The notes under the pieces are model-generated. The model did no database searches. It saw nothing but the letters and a program-made list of their open reading frames with translations, and was not told the origin of the DNA. A stretch of 64,000 nt of DNA from Burkholderiales bacterium (GTDB lineage: Bacteria; Pseudomonadota; Gammaproteobacteria; Burkholderiales; SG8-39), in contig JACZJT010000012.1 of NCBI GenBank assembly GCA_014860445.1, forward strand, positions 106,662 to 170,661, read 5' to 3'. Position numbers and translations under genes: made by a program. Positions within the stretch are counted from its first letter, which is position 1, and each line of letters starts with the position of its first letter. Below are positions 21,329-31,780 of the stretch, in pieces.

Positions 21329-22480
21329 TTAGTCCGCCTGTTTGCGCAGGAAAGCCGGGATGTCATACCTGTCCATCCCGTTCTGCTGCAACGCCTCGAT
21401 GGTGGACGCCCGGTTCTTGCGAATCACCGCAGGCATGGAGTCCAGCGCCGCATAATCGACCCCGGTCACCGGCATATTGTCGGTGCCGTTTTTCACTACC
21501 AGCTGCGGTTTGGTCTGGCGAATTGCCGCGGGCTGACCCAGCCCGGTCGCGACCACGGTCACGCGCAATTCGTCGCCCATGTCCTCGTCGTACACCGCGC
21601 CAAGGATCACTGTGGCGTCTTCTGCGGCGAAGCTGCGTATGGTCTCCATTACTTCCTTGGTCTCGCGCAGCTTGAGGCCTGATTTGGCGGCAGTGATATT
21701 GACCAGCACACCGCGCGCGCCCGAGAGGTTGACGCCTTCGAGCAGCGGACAGGCCACGGCCTGCTCGGCGGCGATATGCGCCCGGTCCATCCCCGAGGCC
21801 GAGGCCGAACCCATCATCGCCATGCCCTGCTCGTGCATGACGGTTTTGACGTCCTGGAAGTCGACGTTGATCAGCCCGCGGATATTGATGATCTCCGAGA
21901 TGCCCGCAACCGCGTTCTTGAGCACGTTGTCGGCCGCGCCGAATGCCTCTTCCATCGAGATCTCCTCTCCGAGCACCTCTTCAAGTTTCTCGTTGAGGAT
22001 TACGATGACCGAGTCGACATTTTGCGCCAGCTCGTCGATGCCGCCTTCCGCGGCCTGCATGCGCTTTACGCCCTCGAACGTGAATGGTTTGGTCACCACC
22101 GCGACGGTCAGGATGCCCATCTGTTTCGCCACCTCGGCCACCAGGGGCGCTGCGCCGGTGCCGGTGCCCCCGCCCATGCCGGCCGTGATGAAGACCATAT
22201 GCGCCCCTTGCAGCGACTCCTCGATTTGCTCACGCGCCTCGATCGCGGCCGCGAGCCCGGCTTCAGGCTTGGCCCCCGCGCCCAACCCGGATGCCCCGAG
22301 CTGAATCTGGTTCTTCGCCTGTCCGTGCGCGAGCGCCTGGGCGTCGGTATTCATGGCGATGAATTCCACGCCCTGTACGGAGTTGCGGATCATGTGATCG
22401 ACGGCGTTGCCGCCTGCGCCGCCTATACCGACCACCTTGATCACGGTACCGTTGTTCTGTACGTCCACGATTTCAAACAT
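21329..22480 (-). CDS. ftsZ: Cell division protein FtsZ
   Basis: A 383-residue tubulin-like GTPase. The start at ATG 22480 is fixed by AAGGAGG six bases upstream and begins MFEIVDVQNNGTVIKVVG. Motifs: GIGGAGGNAVDHM, the tubulin signature GGGTGTGAAPLVAEVAK, the T7 loop NVDFQDVKTVM, and a C-terminal peptide ending DRYDIPAFLRKQAD that binds FtsA and ZipA. It follows ftsA by 121 bp. Confidence 0.99.
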   Translation of the reverse strand: MFEIVDVQNNGTVIKVVGIGGAGGNAVDHMIRNSVQGVEFIAMNTDAQALAHGQAKNQIQLGASGLGAGAKPEAGLAAAIEAREQIEESLQGAHMVFITAGMGGGTGTGAAPLVAEVAKQMGILTVAVVTKPFTFEGVKRMQAAEGGIDELAQNVDSVIVILNEKLEEVLGEEISMEEAFGAADNVLKNAVAGISEIINIRGLINVDFQDVKTVMHEQGMAMMGSASASGMDRAHIAAEQAVACPLLEGVNLSGARGVLVNITAAKSGLKLRETKEVMETIRSFAAEDATVILGAVYDEDMGDELRVTVVATGLGQPAAIRQTKPQLVVKNGTDNMPVTGVDYAALDSMPAVIRKNRASTIEALQQNGMDRYDIPAFLRKQAD

Positions 22481-22601
22481 ATTGCCTCCTTCCGGGTCTT
22501 CGTTAAAAAACAAACTGCCAAGTCACTGCCATCTCCGGCGCGAAACTAGGGTCCGGAGGCCGAAAGAATCGCCGGCCCCGCAACGCTCACGTTTCCAACC
22601 G

Positions 22602-23831
22602 CTAGAAATTTCTCTGAAACCATTCCCGCATCCTTGAAAGGACTTGCCTGAACGACGCTCCCTGCAGCGCCTGGATTCCGCGCTGCGTCTGCGACTGCCC
22701 CTCGATCAACAGCCCGATGGCGGTGGCGTAGCGCGGGTGTCTGACCACGTCCGCGAGTCCGCCGGTATAGCGCGGCGTGCCCAGGCGCACCGGCATGTGG
22801 AAAATCTCCTCGCCCAGTTCGACCATGCCGCGCATCACGCTCGAACCTCCGGTCAGCACGAGTCCGGAAGACAGCAGTTCTTCGTAGCCTGACTCGCGCA
22901 GCACCTTCTGGATCAGGGAATACAGCTCTTCCACACGCGGCTCGATCACTTCGGCCAGCGTCTGGCGCGAAAGCTGCCTCGATCCACGGTCGCCGATGCC
23001 GGGCACCTCCACCAGTTCGTCCGGGTCGGCGAGCTGGCGCAGCGCGCAACCGCTTTTGATCTTGATTTCTTCGGCTTCGGCCGTGGGCGTGCGCAAGGCC
23101 ATGGCGATGTCGTTGGTGATCTGGTCTCCGGCAATCGGAATCACCGCGGTGTGCCGGATCGCGCCTTCGCGGAAAATCGCGATGTCCGTCGTGCCGCCGC
23201 CGATGTCCACCAGGCATACACCCAGCTCCTTCTCGTCCTCGGTGAGTACGGCGATGGAAGACGCGAGCGGCTGCAGAATCAGATCGTTGACTTCCAGTCC
23301 GCAGCGGCGCACGCATTTGACAATGTTCTGCGCCGCAGATACTGCGCCGGTAACGATGTGCACTTCCACCTCGAGGCGCACGCCGCTCATGCCCATGGGT
23401 TCGCGCACCCCGTCCTGACCGTCGACGACGAACTGCTGCGTGAGGATGTGCAGGATCTGCTGGTCCGTCGGAATCGGCAAAGCGCGCGCGGTTTCGATGA
23501 CGCGCTGCACGTCCAGCGCCGACACTTCCTTGTCCTTGATCGCGACCATGCCGCGGGAATTGAAACTCTTGATGTGACTGCCGGCGATCCCCGTGAACAC
23601 GCGTGCGATCTTGCAGTCGGCCATGAGCTCGGCCTCCTCCAGGGCGCGCTGGATCGCACTGACCGTGGCTTCAATGTTGACCACCACGCCTTTCTTCAAC
23701 CCCTTTGAGCTGTGCCCGCCCATGCCGATGATGTTCAGCCGGTTGTCCGGCAACAACTCGGCGACAATGGCCACCACCTTGGATGTGCCGATATCCAGGC
23801 CAACGACGAGCTTCTTGTTTTCCTTGCTCAT
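22602..23831 (-). CDS. ftsA: Cell division protein FtsA
   Basis: A 409-residue actin-like ATPase that tethers FtsZ to the membrane. Motifs: VVGLDIGTSKVVAIVAE (phosphate 1), LVDIGGGTTDIAIF (phosphate 2), LTGGSSVMRGMVELGEEIF (adenosine) and a C-terminal amphipathic helix (LSRMREWFQRNF). The start overlaps the ftsQ stop (ATGA). Confidence 0.98.
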   Translation of the reverse strand: MSKENKKLVVGLDIGTSKVVAIVAELLPDNRLNIIGMGGHSSKGLKKGVVVNIEATVSAIQRALEEAELMADCKIARVFTGIAGSHIKSFNSRGMVAIKDKEVSALDVQRVIETARALPIPTDQQILHILTQQFVVDGQDGVREPMGMSGVRLEVEVHIVTGAVSAAQNIVKCVRRCGLEVNDLILQPLASSIAVLTEDEKELGVCLVDIGGGTTDIAIFREGAIRHTAVIPIAGDQITNDIAMALRTPTAEAEEIKIKSGCALRQLADPDELVEVPGIGDRGSRQLSRQTLAEVIEPRVEELYSLIQKVLRESGYEELLSSGLVLTGGSSVMRGMVELGEEIFHMPVRLGTPRYTGGLADVVRHPRYATAIGLLIEGQSQTQRGIQALQGASFRQVLSRMREWFQRNF

Positions 23832-24616
23832 GCCTTCTCCCCGCTGCCGCGCTTGGGTTTCATGGTGTTAGGTTCCGTGGCCGGATGCGTGATCTCCGGA
23901 ACGCGCAGTGCAAAGCCGTTGGGATAGCGCAGATCGACGTATTCGAGCCGGCGATTGAGCTTTCCAAGTGCTTGCGCGTAGAACGCGACGAAGCGCCCCA
24001 ACCGGTGCAGCACGGGTTCCTTGATCTGGTCACGCCCCAATTCCAGCGTAAGCCCGTTCGACAGGCGCAGTTGCCAGGCATAACGGGGGGACAGCAGCAC
24101 CTGCCGCGGCTCGAGATGCAAAGGCGCAAGCGTTTCGCGAAACGCGGCATAGTGGCGCGTGACTTCCTGGGCGCTGCCGCCGGGGCCGATGAATTGCGGC
24201 AAGCGTTCGGCTCCGGACAGTTCGCCCTCGAACACCTCTCCGTGGGTATTGATCAGACGCCGCGCCTGCGCATCGACGCCCCAGCGCGCAAGCGCCACGT
24301 GCTCCTCGATCACGACCTGAAGCCGGTCGGGCCACAGACGCCGCACCTCGACATGGCGCACCCAGGGAAGCGACTCGAACGCCCGGCGCACTGCATCCAG
24401 ATCCACGCTCAAAAACGTGCCCACCGCGGCCACGCGCGCCGCGTTCTCCGCCTGTTCCCGCGTAATGTGCGTCACGTCGCCCTGCAGCGCGAGATGGCGC
24501 AGCGGCAGCAGCGGCGAATTCACCACGACGTGCACTGCGGCATAGAGCAAAGCGGCGGCCGCGAGCACATAGAGCGCGCCGGCGCAACCGTTGAGCATGT
24601 CGGCGTCATCCCACAT
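23828..24616 (-). CDS. ftsQ: Cell division protein FtsQ
   Basis: A 262-residue bitopic protein: short N-terminus, membrane span at about residues 8-30 ([20 protein letters not shown]), a POTRA domain ([37 protein letters not shown]) and the FtsQ beta domain ([16 protein letters not shown]). It links FtsB/FtsL to the divisome. ATG 24616 overlaps ddl by 11 bp; ATG 24598 is a possible shorter start. Confidence 0.95.
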   Translation of the reverse strand: MWDDADMLNGCAGALYVLAAAALLYAAVHVVVNSPLLPLRHLALQGDVTHITREQAENAARVAAVGTFLSVDLDAVRRAFESLPWVRHVEVRRLWPDRLQVVIEEHVALARWGVDAQARRLINTHGEVFEGELSGAERLPQFIGPGGSAQEVTRHYAAFRETLAPLHLEPRQVLLSPRYAWQLRLSNGLTLELGRDQIKEPVLHRLGRFVAFYAQALGKLNRRLEYVDLRYPNGFALRVPEITHPATEPNTMKPKRGSGEKA

Positions 24617-25523
24617 GCGCGAGCTCCAGTATGCGCAGCACCAGGTCTTCGAATGACAGCCCTGCGTGGCGCGCGGCCATCGGCACCAGCGAGTGGTCGG
24701 TCATGCCCGGCGAGGTATTCGCTTCGATGAACCAGGGCGCGCCCGCGCTGTCGAGCATCAGGTCGACACGCCCCCAACCGCTACAACCGAGCGTGCCGAA
24801 AGCGGCAAGCACCTGCCGACGAATCGCCGCCTCCTCACCTGCGGAAAGACCGCAGGGAATGATGTAGCGCGTATCGCCCGCCTTGTATTTCGCGTCGTAG
24901 TCGTAGAACTCGCGCGGCGTCTCCAGTCTTATCAGCGGCAAAGCCTCGCTTCCGAGCACAGCAGCAGTCAGTTCGACGCCGTCGATGAACTGTTCGGCGA
25001 GCACCAAGCTGTCGTAGTTGGCTGCCAGCGTGTACGCCTCCTCGAGGTCGGACCCGGCGTGCACTTTGCTCATTCCTATGCTGGAACCTTCGTTGACGGG
25101 CTTGACCATGAGCGGCAGCGAAAGGCGCGCAGCCACGCCCGCGAAATCGCTCTGCGCGGTGAGCATTTCGTAGCGCGGCGTGGGAATGCCTGCCGCCTGC
25201 CAGACCAGTTTCGTGCGCCACTTGTCCATCGCGAGGGCGCTCGCCATCACGCCTGAGCCCGTGTAGGGAATGCCCAGCAGTTCCAGCGCACCCTGTATCG
25301 TCCCGTCCTCGCCGTAGCGGCCGTGCAGCGTAATGAAGACACGGTCGAATTTCTCCGCGATCAACGCCCCCAGATCGCGTTCCTGCGGATCGAATGCGTG
25401 CGCATCCACGCCGCGGCTGCGCAACGCGTTCAGCACCATGGTGCCGCTCTTGATCGACACTTCGCGCTCGGCCGAGCGGCCGCCGAGCAGCACTGCGACC
25501 CTGCCGAAGTCGCTGGCGCTCAT
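24606..25523 (-). CDS. ddl: D-alanine--D-alanine ligase
   Basis: A 305-residue ATP-grasp ligase. It starts at [23 protein letters not shown], where the ATG at 25523 overlaps the murB stop (ATGA). Motifs: [24 protein letters not shown] (shown in pieces: [18 protein letters not shown]), [14 protein letters not shown] and [18 protein letters not shown]. It makes the D-Ala-D-Ala dipeptide for MurF. The long upstream open frame to 25886 is out of phase with the conserved start. Confidence 0.98.
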   Translation of the reverse strand: MSASDFGRVAVLLGGRSAEREVSIKSGTMVLNALRSRGVDAHAFDPQERDLGALIAEKFDRVFITLHGRYGEDGTIQGALELLGIPYTGSGVMASALAMDKWRTKLVWQAAGIPTPRYEMLTAQSDFAGVAARLSLPLMVKPVNEGSSIGMSKVHAGSDLEEAYTLAANYDSLVLAEQFIDGVELTAAVLGSEALPLIRLETPREFYDYDAKYKAGDTRYIIPCGLSAGEEAAIRRQVLAAFGTLGCSGWGRVDLMLDSAGAPWFIEANTSPGMTDHSLVPMAARHAGLSFEDLVLRILELAHVG

Positions 25524-26449
25524 CGCGACTTCTCCCCGATAACGCGCACCTCGGTCACGAGTTCGACGCCCTGCCGCGCAAGCACCGTGTCGTGCACGTA
25601 CTCGATCAGGTTTTCGATATCCGCGGCGCTGCCCCGGCCCTTCTCGTTGACGATGAAATTGGCGTGCTTCTCCGACACGCGCGCACCGCCGATGGCATGC
25701 CCCTTCAGGCCGCAGGCCTCGATCAGGCGCGCGGCGTGATCGCCTGGTGGATTTCGGAATACCGAACCGGCGTTGGGCAGCGCTAGCGGCTGGGCCTCGA
25801 TGCGTTTTTGCAAGAGTTCCTTGATGCGGCGCAACGCTGCCGCACCGTCGCCGCGCTCGAAGCGGAACCAGGCGGCGGCAAACCATTCCTCTGCGCCTAG
25901 CCCGCCCCCCCTGAGCGCGACGTGACGGTAGCCGATGTCGAAATCGGCGGGCTCGCGCTCGCGCAGTTCGCCACCGCGGCCGAGCATGAGCACGCGCGCC
26001 ACGCGTTCCCAGGTCTCACTGCCGTAACAGCCCGCGTTCATGGCCAGCGCCCCGCCCACCGTTCCCGGTATGCCGGCGAGGAACTCGGCGCCGGCATAGC
26101 CGCGGGTCGCTGCATAGCGCGCCACTTTCGGGCTGGCCGTGCCGGCCTCGGCATACACCTGCTCGCCATCCATGTGCATGACTGCGCGGCTGCAATGCAT
26201 CAGCATGACCGTGCCGCGTATGCCGCCGTCGCGCACCAGCAGATTGCTTCCCAGGCCGATGAAATACACCGGCTCGTCGGCGGGCAGGCCGCGCAGAAAC
26301 TGCGCGGCGTCCTGCATATCGGCGGGGACGTAGGCCCGATCCGCAGCCCCTCCGGTGCGCCAGCTGATGTGCTTGCGCATGGGCTCGTCGGTCACGAGAC
26401 TGCCGCGCATCGCCGTGTTGGAGAGGTGTATTTGCTCAGCCATGTGCAT
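25520..26449 (-). CDS. murB: UDP-N-acetylenolpyruvoylglucosamine reductase
   Basis: A 309-residue FAD enzyme that reduces enolpyruvyl-UDP-GlcNAc to UDP-MurNAc. Motifs: [54 protein letters not shown], the [21 protein letters not shown] segment with its catalytic Ser, and [11 protein letters not shown]. The start at 26449 lies four bases from the murC stop; ATG 26443 is equally possible. Confidence 0.97.
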   Translation of the reverse strand: MHMAEQIHLSNTAMRGSLVTDEPMRKHISWRTGGAADRAYVPADMQDAAQFLRGLPADEPVYFIGLGSNLLVRDGGIRGTVMLMHCSRAVMHMDGEQVYAEAGTASPKVARYAATRGYAGAEFLAGIPGTVGGALAMNAGCYGSETWERVARVLMLGRGGELREREPADFDIGYRHVALRGGGLGAEEWFAAAWFRFERGDGAAALRRIKELLQKRIEAQPLALPNAGSVFRNPPGDHAARLIEACGLKGHAIGGARVSEKHANFIVNEKGRGSAADIENLIEYVHDTVLARQGVELVTEVRVIGEKSR

Positions 26450-26452
26450 CTT

Positions 26453-27874
26453 TCACTCCGCCGCCTTATCGCGCGAAGTCAGGGCGAGCGAATTCGATGC
26501 GAGCGCGGCCGGGACGCCTCCGATCGATCCCGCGCCCATGGTGACCACCACGTCGCCATCCTGTGCCGCCGCGCGGATGGCAGCGGCCATGTCGCCGATG
26601 TCTTCCACGAACACCGGCTCGACGCGGCCGGCGACGCGCACGGCGCGCGCGAGAGTCCTGCCGTCTGCGGCGACGATGGGCGCCTCGCCCGCGGCATACA
26701 CCTCTGCGAGCAGCAGTGCGTCCGCGCCTGAGAGCACCTTGACGAAATCCTCGAACAAGTCGCGCGTGCGCGTAAAACGGTGCGGCTGGAACGCGAGCAC
26801 GATGCGGCGCCCCGGAAATGCTCCGCGCGCAGCATCGAGCGTTGCCTGCATTTCCGCCGGATGGTGACCATAGTCGTCTATCAGGGTGTAGCTGCCGCCG
26901 CCTTTGGCTGGAATTGCGTTGTAGCTCTGGAAACGGCGCGCGACGCCGCGGAATTCCGCCAGCGCCGTGACGATATCCGCGTCCTCGAGGCTCAACTCGG
27001 TGGCGACTGCGATCGCGGCCAGCGCATTGAGCACGTTGTGCCTGCCCGGCAGGTTGAGCGTCACGTCCAGCACCCTGGACCGGCCCTCGCGCACGGCGTG
27101 AAAGCGCATTCTGCCGCCGCTGTGGCTGACATTTTCCGCGCGCACCATGGCGTCTGCGCCGAATCCGTAGCTGAGGATGGGCTTGGACACGAAGGGCAGG
27201 ATCTCGCGCACATGCTTGTCGTCGGTGCACAACACGGCCGCCCCGTAGAAGGGCAGATTCTGCAGGAAGGTAACGAAGGCCTGCTTCAAGCGCGCGAAAT
27301 CATGCTGATAGGTCTCCATATGATCCGCATCGATGTTGGTGACCACCGCAATCACCGGCTGCAGGTGCAGGAACGAAGCGTCCGACTCGTCGGCCTCGAC
27401 CACGATGAATTCGCCCGCGCCCAGGCGCGCGTTCGTGGCTGCACTGGTGAGCCGGCCGCCGATGACGAAAGTGGGATCGAGTCCGGCGCCGGCGAGCACG
27501 CTCGCCACCAGACTGGTCGTGGTGGTCTTGCCGTGCGTGCCGGCTATCGCGATGCCCTGCTTCAGCCGCATCAGTTCGGCCAGCATCAGCGCGCGCGGCA
27601 CCACCGGGATGCGCCTGGCGCGCGCCGCCATCACTTCCGGATTGTTGTTGCCGACCGCGGTGGACACGACCACGACGTCCGTCTCCGCCACATTCTCCGC
27701 GGCGTGTCCGATGCTCAAGGTCGCACCGAGCTCGCCCAGGCGCCGCGTCGCGGCATTCTCGCCCAGGTCCGAGCCGGTCACCTGATAGCCGAGATTGAGC
27801 AGCACTTCGGCGATGCCGCTCATGCCACTACCGCCGATGCCGACGAAATGTATGCGTTTGACTTTATGCTTCAT
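26453..27874 (-). CDS. murC: UDP-N-acetylmuramate--L-alanine ligase
   Basis: A 473-residue Mur ligase starting [23 protein letters not shown] site [16 protein letters not shown], then EADESDASF and IDADHMETY, and the C-terminal domain with [12 protein letters not shown]. It adds L-Ala to UDP-MurNAc. The ATG at 27874 has no good ribosome binding site of its own. It overlaps the stop (ATGA) of a 28-codon micro-ORF that starts with a near copy of murC's first 14 codons. Confidence 0.98.
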   Translation of the reverse strand: MKHKVKRIHFVGIGGSGMSGIAEVLLNLGYQVTGSDLGENAATRRLGELGATLSIGHAAENVAETDVVVVSTAVGNNNPEVMAARARRIPVVPRALMLAELMRLKQGIAIAGTHGKTTTTSLVASVLAGAGLDPTFVIGGRLTSAATNARLGAGEFIVVEADESDASFLHLQPVIAVVTNIDADHMETYQHDFARLKQAFVTFLQNLPFYGAAVLCTDDKHVREILPFVSKPILSYGFGADAMVRAENVSHSGGRMRFHAVREGRSRVLDVTLNLPGRHNVLNALAAIAVATELSLEDADIVTALAEFRGVARRFQSYNAIPAKGGGSYTLIDDYGHHPAEMQATLDAARGAFPGRRIVLAFQPHRFTRTRDLFEDFVKVLSGADALLLAEVYAAGEAPIVAADGRTLARAVRVAGRVEPVFVEDIGDMAAAIRAAAQDGDVVVTMGAGSIGGVPAALASNSLALTSRDKAAE

Positions 27875-27957
27875 AGTTTGCTAAGTCGGCAGCGGCGGTT
27901 CGAAAAATCCGGTTCGCCGATGCCGACGAAATGGTTGCGTTTGAATTTATGTTTCAT
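27871..27957 (-). CDS. 28-codon micro-ORF between murG and murC, duplicated murC 5' end
   Basis: It encodes [14 protein letters not shown] followed by 14 unrelated residues. The first 42 nt match the murC start with 38 identities by my count. The ATG overlaps the murG stop (ATGA), with GGAG eight bases before it (minus strand, 27966-27969). The TGA overlaps the murC ATG (ATGA). Ribosomes leaving murG could therefore be handed through it to murC, which lacks its own Shine-Dalgarno. It may be a fossil of a tandem duplication or a working restart relay; translation is inferred. Confidence 0.55.
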   Translation of the reverse strand: MKHKFKRNHFVGIGEPDFSNRRCRLSKL

Positions 27958-29015
27958 TGCGCCAGCTCCATGCAGGCGCGCGCGACGGCCTCGGTCGCGT
28001 CCGGTTTGCCCAGTGCGCGCGCTTTCTCGGCCATTTCAAGCAGGTGCTCGCGTGTGAATCCCCGCAGCAGCGCGGCGAGCCGCTCCGCCGACAATTCGGA
28101 CTGGGGCAGCAGGATGGCCGCGCCTCGCGCCGACAGAAACTTCGCGTTCGTGCTCTGGTGGTCGTCCACCGCATGCGGAAAAGGCACCAGAATGCTGGCG
28201 ACGCCCGCGCATGCAAGTTCGGCGACGCTAAGCGCGCCCGCGCGGCAAACGACGATATCGGCTTCCCCGTAGCGCGCGGCCATGTCGTCGATGAAATCGA
28301 CCGTCTCGGCACTGACGCCCGCCGCGGCGTATGCGGCGCGCAGCGCCTCGATATGCTTTGCCCCGGACTGGTGTGTAACCGTCGGCCGCTCTTTTGCGTC
28401 CAGGCGCGCGAGCGCCTGCGGCACGATTTCATTGAGCGCTTGCGCCCCCAGGCTGCCGCCCAGCACCAGCAAGCTGAGCCTGCCGACGCGTGCGGCGTAG
28501 CGCTCGCGCGGCGCCGCCAGCTCCGCGATCTCCTTGCGAACCGGGTTGCCGCTGAGCTGCGCTCCGCGCAATGCTTCCGGAAATGCCTGCAGCACTTTGT
28601 CGGCGACGCGCGAGAGCACCTTGTTGGCCAGGCCCGCCACCGAATTCTGTTCGTGTATCGCAAGCGGGCGCCAGAGCAGGGCTGCCATCATGCCGCCCGG
28701 AAAGCTGATGTAACCGCCCATGCCCAGGACCACGTCGGGCCGCCTGGAAAGAATTGCGCCCGCGCTCTGCCAGAATGCGAGCAGCAGATTGGCGGGCAGC
28801 GCAAGCGCGCGCAGCAAACCTTTGCCGCGCAGCCCGGAAAAGCGCACCCAGCTCATTTCATAGCCGTGCGCCGGCACCAGAGTCGCTTCCATTCCGGTCT
28901 TCGCGCCCAGCCAGACGATGCGCCAACCCTGCGCGGACAGATATTCGGCCACCGCAAGCGCAGGAAACACATGCCCGCCGGTGCCACCCGCCATGATCAT
29001 GATTGTGCGTGCCAT
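27954..29015 (-). CDS. murG: UDP-N-acetylglucosamine--N-acetylmuramyl-(pentapeptide) pyrophosphoryl-undecaprenol GlcNAc transferase
   Basis: A 353-residue GT-B glycosyltransferase forming lipid II from lipid I. Motifs: [20 protein letters not shown], the FSGLRGKG segment, [40 protein letters not shown] and the donor site [31 protein letters not shown] (in parts). The start at 29015 overlaps the tail of the 72-codon repeat ORF by 19 bp; a GAAGG sequence lies upstream. Confidence 0.97.
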   Translation of the reverse strand: MARTIMIMAGGTGGHVFPALAVAEYLSAQGWRIVWLGAKTGMEATLVPAHGYEMSWVRFSGLRGKGLLRALALPANLLLAFWQSAGAILSRRPDVVLGMGGYISFPGGMMAALLWRPLAIHEQNSVAGLANKVLSRVADKVLQAFPEALRGAQLSGNPVRKEIAELAAPRERYAARVGRLSLLVLGGSLGAQALNEIVPQALARLDAKERPTVTHQSGAKHIEALRAAYAAAGVSAETVDFIDDMAARYGEADIVVCRAGALSVAELACAGVASILVPFPHAVDDHQSTNAKFLSARGAAILLPQSELSAERLAALLRGFTREHLLEMAEKARALGKPDATEAVARACMELAQ

Positions 29016-29215
29016 GCTTTTGCCTTCGCATTCATGCCGGCTGCCCCCGCAAAAATTGGCGATTTTAGTTTCGGCATAACGCGGTCTGCGCCCGCATTAG
29101 CCTTCACTGAAATCTTCGCGCTCATGCGGGCTGCCCCCGAAAATATTGGCGATTTTAGTTTCGGCGTAACGCGGGCTGCGCCCGCATTAGCCTTCACTGA
29201 AATCTTCGCGCTCAT
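28997..29215 (-). CDS. 72-codon ORF made of two 30-residue repeats, between ftsW and murG
   Basis: The product is [19 protein letters not shown]... repeated once with few changes, then a short third start ([12 protein letters not shown]). It is lysine/alanine rich, without a membrane segment. Its ATG overlaps the ftsW stop (ATGA) and its end overlaps the murG start by 19 nt. Each repeat carries another in-frame ATG in the same GGGGGCAGCC-N-GCATGA context (29125, 29035). The unit is 90 bp, so duplication kept the frame. I recognise no family. It may be a translated spacer coupling murG to ftsW; expression is inferred. Confidence 0.45.
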   Translation of the reverse strand: MSAKISVKANAGAARVTPKLKSPIFSGAARMSAKISVKANAGADRVMPKLKSPIFAGAAGMNAKAKAWHAQS

Positions 29216-29220
29216 GCGGG
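29041..29220. repeat. 90-bp tandem repeat, two copies plus partial third
   Basis: Copies 29041-29130 and 29131-29220 differ at four positions by my count. A further copy of the boundary motif CTGCCCCCG starts at 29221, where it is the end of ftsW, and the left edge (about 29031) is a degraded partial copy. The repeat unit starts from the ftsW 3' end, so it probably arose by duplication of the ftsW/intergenic junction. Confidence 0.9.
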
Positions 29221-30372
29221 CTGCCCCCGCATGAGCGCTCGATTTTCATAATCGATCCGCAGCAGCACGGCCAGCGCCACGCAGTTGGCCAGGATGCCGC
29301 TGCCGCCGAAGCTCATCAGCGGCAGGGTCAGACCCTTGGTCGGCAGCACGCCCATGTTCACGCCCATGTTGATCAGCGATTGCACGCCCAGCCAGACCGC
29401 GATGCCCTGAGCCACCAGGGCCGCGTAATAGCGCTCCGAGGCCGCCGCCTGGCGGCCGATCGCGAACGCGCGCAGCACGATCCAGGCAAACAGTGCGACG
29501 ACGACGATCACCCCGGCGAGGCCCAACTCCTCGGCGATCACGGCCAGCAGAAAGTCGGTGTGCGCCTCAGGAAGGTAGAACAGCTTCTCGACGCTCGCGC
29601 CCAGGCCGACGCCCAGCCATTCGCCGCGGCCGAAGGCGATCAGCGCATGCGACAGCTGGTATCCGCGTCCGTAGGGATCCGCCCAGGGATCCATGAAACC
29701 GAAGATGCGCTGCATCCGGTATGGCGAACTGAGGATGAGCACGAGAAAGCCGCTCAGCGACAGCATGAACAGGCCGGCGAACCATTTGCTGTTCATCCCG
29801 CCCAGGAACAGCACGGCCATTGCGATCGAAGCGATCACCACGAAGGCACCGAAATCGGGCTCGCGCAGCAACAGCCAGCCGACCACCAGCATCACCGCCA
29901 GCATCGGCAGCAGGCCCTTCTTGAAGCTGTGCATCAGCGCCGACTTGCGCGCCGTGTAGTCGGCGGCGTAGAGCACTGCGGCGACCTTCATGAATTCGGA
30001 CGGCTGCAGATTGGCGAATCCGAGGGAAAGCCAGCGCTTTGCCCCGTTCACCTCGCGCCCCACACCGGGAATGAGGACCAGCACCAGCGCCAGGATGCCG
30101 AACATGAACAGCCACGGCGACAGGCTCTGCCAGGCGCGCACGGGCACCTGGACGGCCACCAGCGCGACGATCAGCCCCACGCCCAGGAACAGCGCCTGGC
30201 GCACCAGAAAGTACGCCGGCTTGTGGCCGGTGTAGCGGCTCGCCTCGGCCGTTGCGATCGATGCCGAATACACCATCACCATTCCCAGCAGCAACAGGAT
30301 CAGCGCGGTCCAGACGAGCGCCTCGTCGAATTCCGCGGGCGAAGTGCGCTCGGCCTTAATGTAGTTCAGCAT
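29212..30372 (-). CDS. ftsW: Peptidoglycan glycosyltransferase FtsW
   Basis: A 386-residue SEDS-family polytopic membrane protein with about ten transmembrane segments. Conserved parts: the catalytic loop [20 protein letters not shown], the [20 protein letters not shown] region and [21 protein letters not shown] near the C-terminus. It polymerises lipid II at the septum with FtsI. It overlaps murD by 17 bp at the 5' end; its 3' end feeds the 90-bp repeats. Confidence 0.97.
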   Translation of the reverse strand: MLNYIKAERTSPAEFDEALVWTALILLLLGMVMVYSASIATAEASRYTGHKPAYFLVRQALFLGVGLIVALVAVQVPVRAWQSLSPWLFMFGILALVLVLIPGVGREVNGAKRWLSLGFANLQPSEFMKVAAVLYAADYTARKSALMHSFKKGLLPMLAVMLVVGWLLLREPDFGAFVVIASIAMAVLFLGGMNSKWFAGLFMLSLSGFLVLILSSPYRMQRIFGFMDPWADPYGRGYQLSHALIAFGRGEWLGVGLGASVEKLFYLPEAHTDFLLAVIAEELGLAGVIVVVALFAWIVLRAFAIGRQAAASERYYAALVAQGIAVWLGVQSLINMGVNMGVLPTKGLTLPLMSFGGSGILANCVALAVLLRIDYENRALMRGQPA

Positions 30373-31780
30373 GGGCGAACTTTCTTACGCATGCGGCGAA
30401 CACTTCGCCGCGGTGCGGATAGTTGCGGAACATGTCGAAACTGGCGCAGGCGGGTGACAGCAGCACGACATCCCCGGCGCGCGCCTGGTCTCGCGCCTGC
30501 GATACCGCGTCCTCCATGTCTCCCGCGCGCAGTATGGTCACACCGCCGGCGCCGATGGCGCGTGCGATGCGTTCGGCGTCGCGCCCGATCAGCACCACTG
30601 CGCGCGCGTAGCTGGATACCGGCGCGGCGAGTGGCGCAAAATTCTGCCCCTTGCCCTCGCCACCCGCGATCAGGACCACGCGCGAACCGCGTGCGGCGAG
30701 TTCGGCGAATCCGGTGAGCGCAGCGACCGTGGCGCCTACGTTGGTGCCTTTCGAGTCGTTGTAGTAGACGATGCCGTCCAGTTCGGCCACCTTCTCGACC
30801 CGGTGCGGCAGACCTTTGAAATCGCACAGTGCGGCCAGCAGCGGCGCGTAGGAAAGGTCGAGCGAGCGCGCCAGCGCCAGCGCGGCGAGCGCGTTTGCGC
30901 CATTGTGCAAGCCCGCGAGCGGCAGTTCCTTCAATGCCAGCAGCGGCGTCGCGCCCTGCGCGAGCCACAGTTCCCCGTCGACGCGCTTCAGGCCGAAGTC
31001 GTCCGCCCGGCCCGGCTCGTCCAGTCCGAAGCTCAGCTGCTTGCGGCCGGCGACTGCCATGCTCATGCTGCGCGCGTCTTCGCGATTCAGCACCTGGATG
31101 CCCTCGCCCCTGAATATCCGCGACTTGGCGCGCGCGTACTCGCCCATGCCCTCATAGCGGTCGAGATGATCTTCGCTGACATTGAGGACGGTAGCGGCGG
31201 CGGGATTGAGCGTGCGCGTGGTCTCAAGCTGGAAGCTGGACAGCTCGAGTACCCACGCCTCCGGCTTGCGCTGTTCATCTTCGCAATTCATCAGTGCGTC
31301 CAGAGCCGCGGGGCTGATATTGCCCGCCACCTCGGTTGCCAGGCCTGCGCGCTTGCACATCGCGCCGGCGAGCGCCGTGACCGTGGTCTTGCCGTTGGTG
31401 CCGGTGACCGCCAGCACCCGTGGCGCTGCCGCGGTCGCAGCGGGCGCCGCGCCGCGCCGGGCGCGCAGCGCCTGCGCGAAGAGCTCGATGTCTCCTACGA
31501 CCGGGACGCCGCGCGCGGCGGCGGCGCGCACCTGCGGGGTCGCGAGCGGCACGCCCGGGCTGATCGCAACAAGATCGACGCCCGCGAAGGACGCGTCCCG
31601 CAAATCGCCGAGAATGAGTTCCGCCTGCGGCACTTTCTCTGCCAGCGCCGGCAGCCCGGGTGGGTTCTCGCGCGTGTCCGCGATGCGCACGCGCGCGCCG
31701 CGGCGCGCGAGAAAGCGCGCCATCGACAGCCCCGTTTCGCCCAGACCGAGAACCAATGCACTTTTGCCGGACAGGTTCAT
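30356..31780 (-). CDS. murD: UDP-N-acetylmuramoylalanine--D-glutamate ligase
   Basis: 474 residues starting [23 protein letters not shown] (ATG 31780 overlaps the mraY stop as ATGA). ATP site [36 protein letters not shown] and the C-terminal [17 protein letters not shown] segment. It adds D-Glu to UDP-MurNAc-L-Ala. An alanine-rich insert ([13 protein letters not shown]) precedes the P-loop. The 49 upstream codons in frame are mraY shadow. Confidence 0.97.
   Translation of the reverse strand: MNLSGKSALVLGLGETGLSMARFLARRGARVRIADTRENPPGLPALAEKVPQAELILGDLRDASFAGVDLVAISPGVPLATPQVRAAAARGVPVVGDIELFAQALRARRGAAPAATAAAPRVLAVTGTNGKTTVTALAGAMCKRAGLATEVAGNISPAALDALMNCEDEQRKPEAWVLELSSFQLETTRTLNPAAATVLNVSEDHLDRYEGMGEYARAKSRIFRGEGIQVLNREDARSMSMAVAGRKQLSFGLDEPGRADDFGLKRVDGELWLAQGATPLLALKELPLAGLHNGANALAALALARSLDLSYAPLLAALCDFKGLPHRVEKVAELDGIVYYNDSKGTNVGATVAALTGFAELAARGSRVVLIAGGEGKGQNFAPLAAPVSSYARAVVLIGRDAERIARAIGAGGVTILRAGDMEDAVSQARDQARAGDVVLLSPACASFDMFRNYPHRGEVFAACVRKFAHAELH

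Noticed and set aside
22558..22577. Possible terminator between ftsA and ftsZ (GGCCG/CGGCC)
   Set aside because: Only a 5-bp stem without a U-tract; ftsA and ftsZ are normally cotranscribed.
24606..25886. 426-codon version of Ddl
   Set aside because: The upstream 121 codons overlap murB; the ATGA-coupled start at 25523 gives a normal-length enzyme.
28997..29220. CRISPR-like array
   Set aside because: Only two adjacent copies with no spacers; a coding tandem repeat fits better.
27957..29234. 425-codon plus-strand frame across murG and the 90-bp repeats
   Set aside because: Antisense to murG. Its repeated C-terminus only reflects the tandem DNA repeat.
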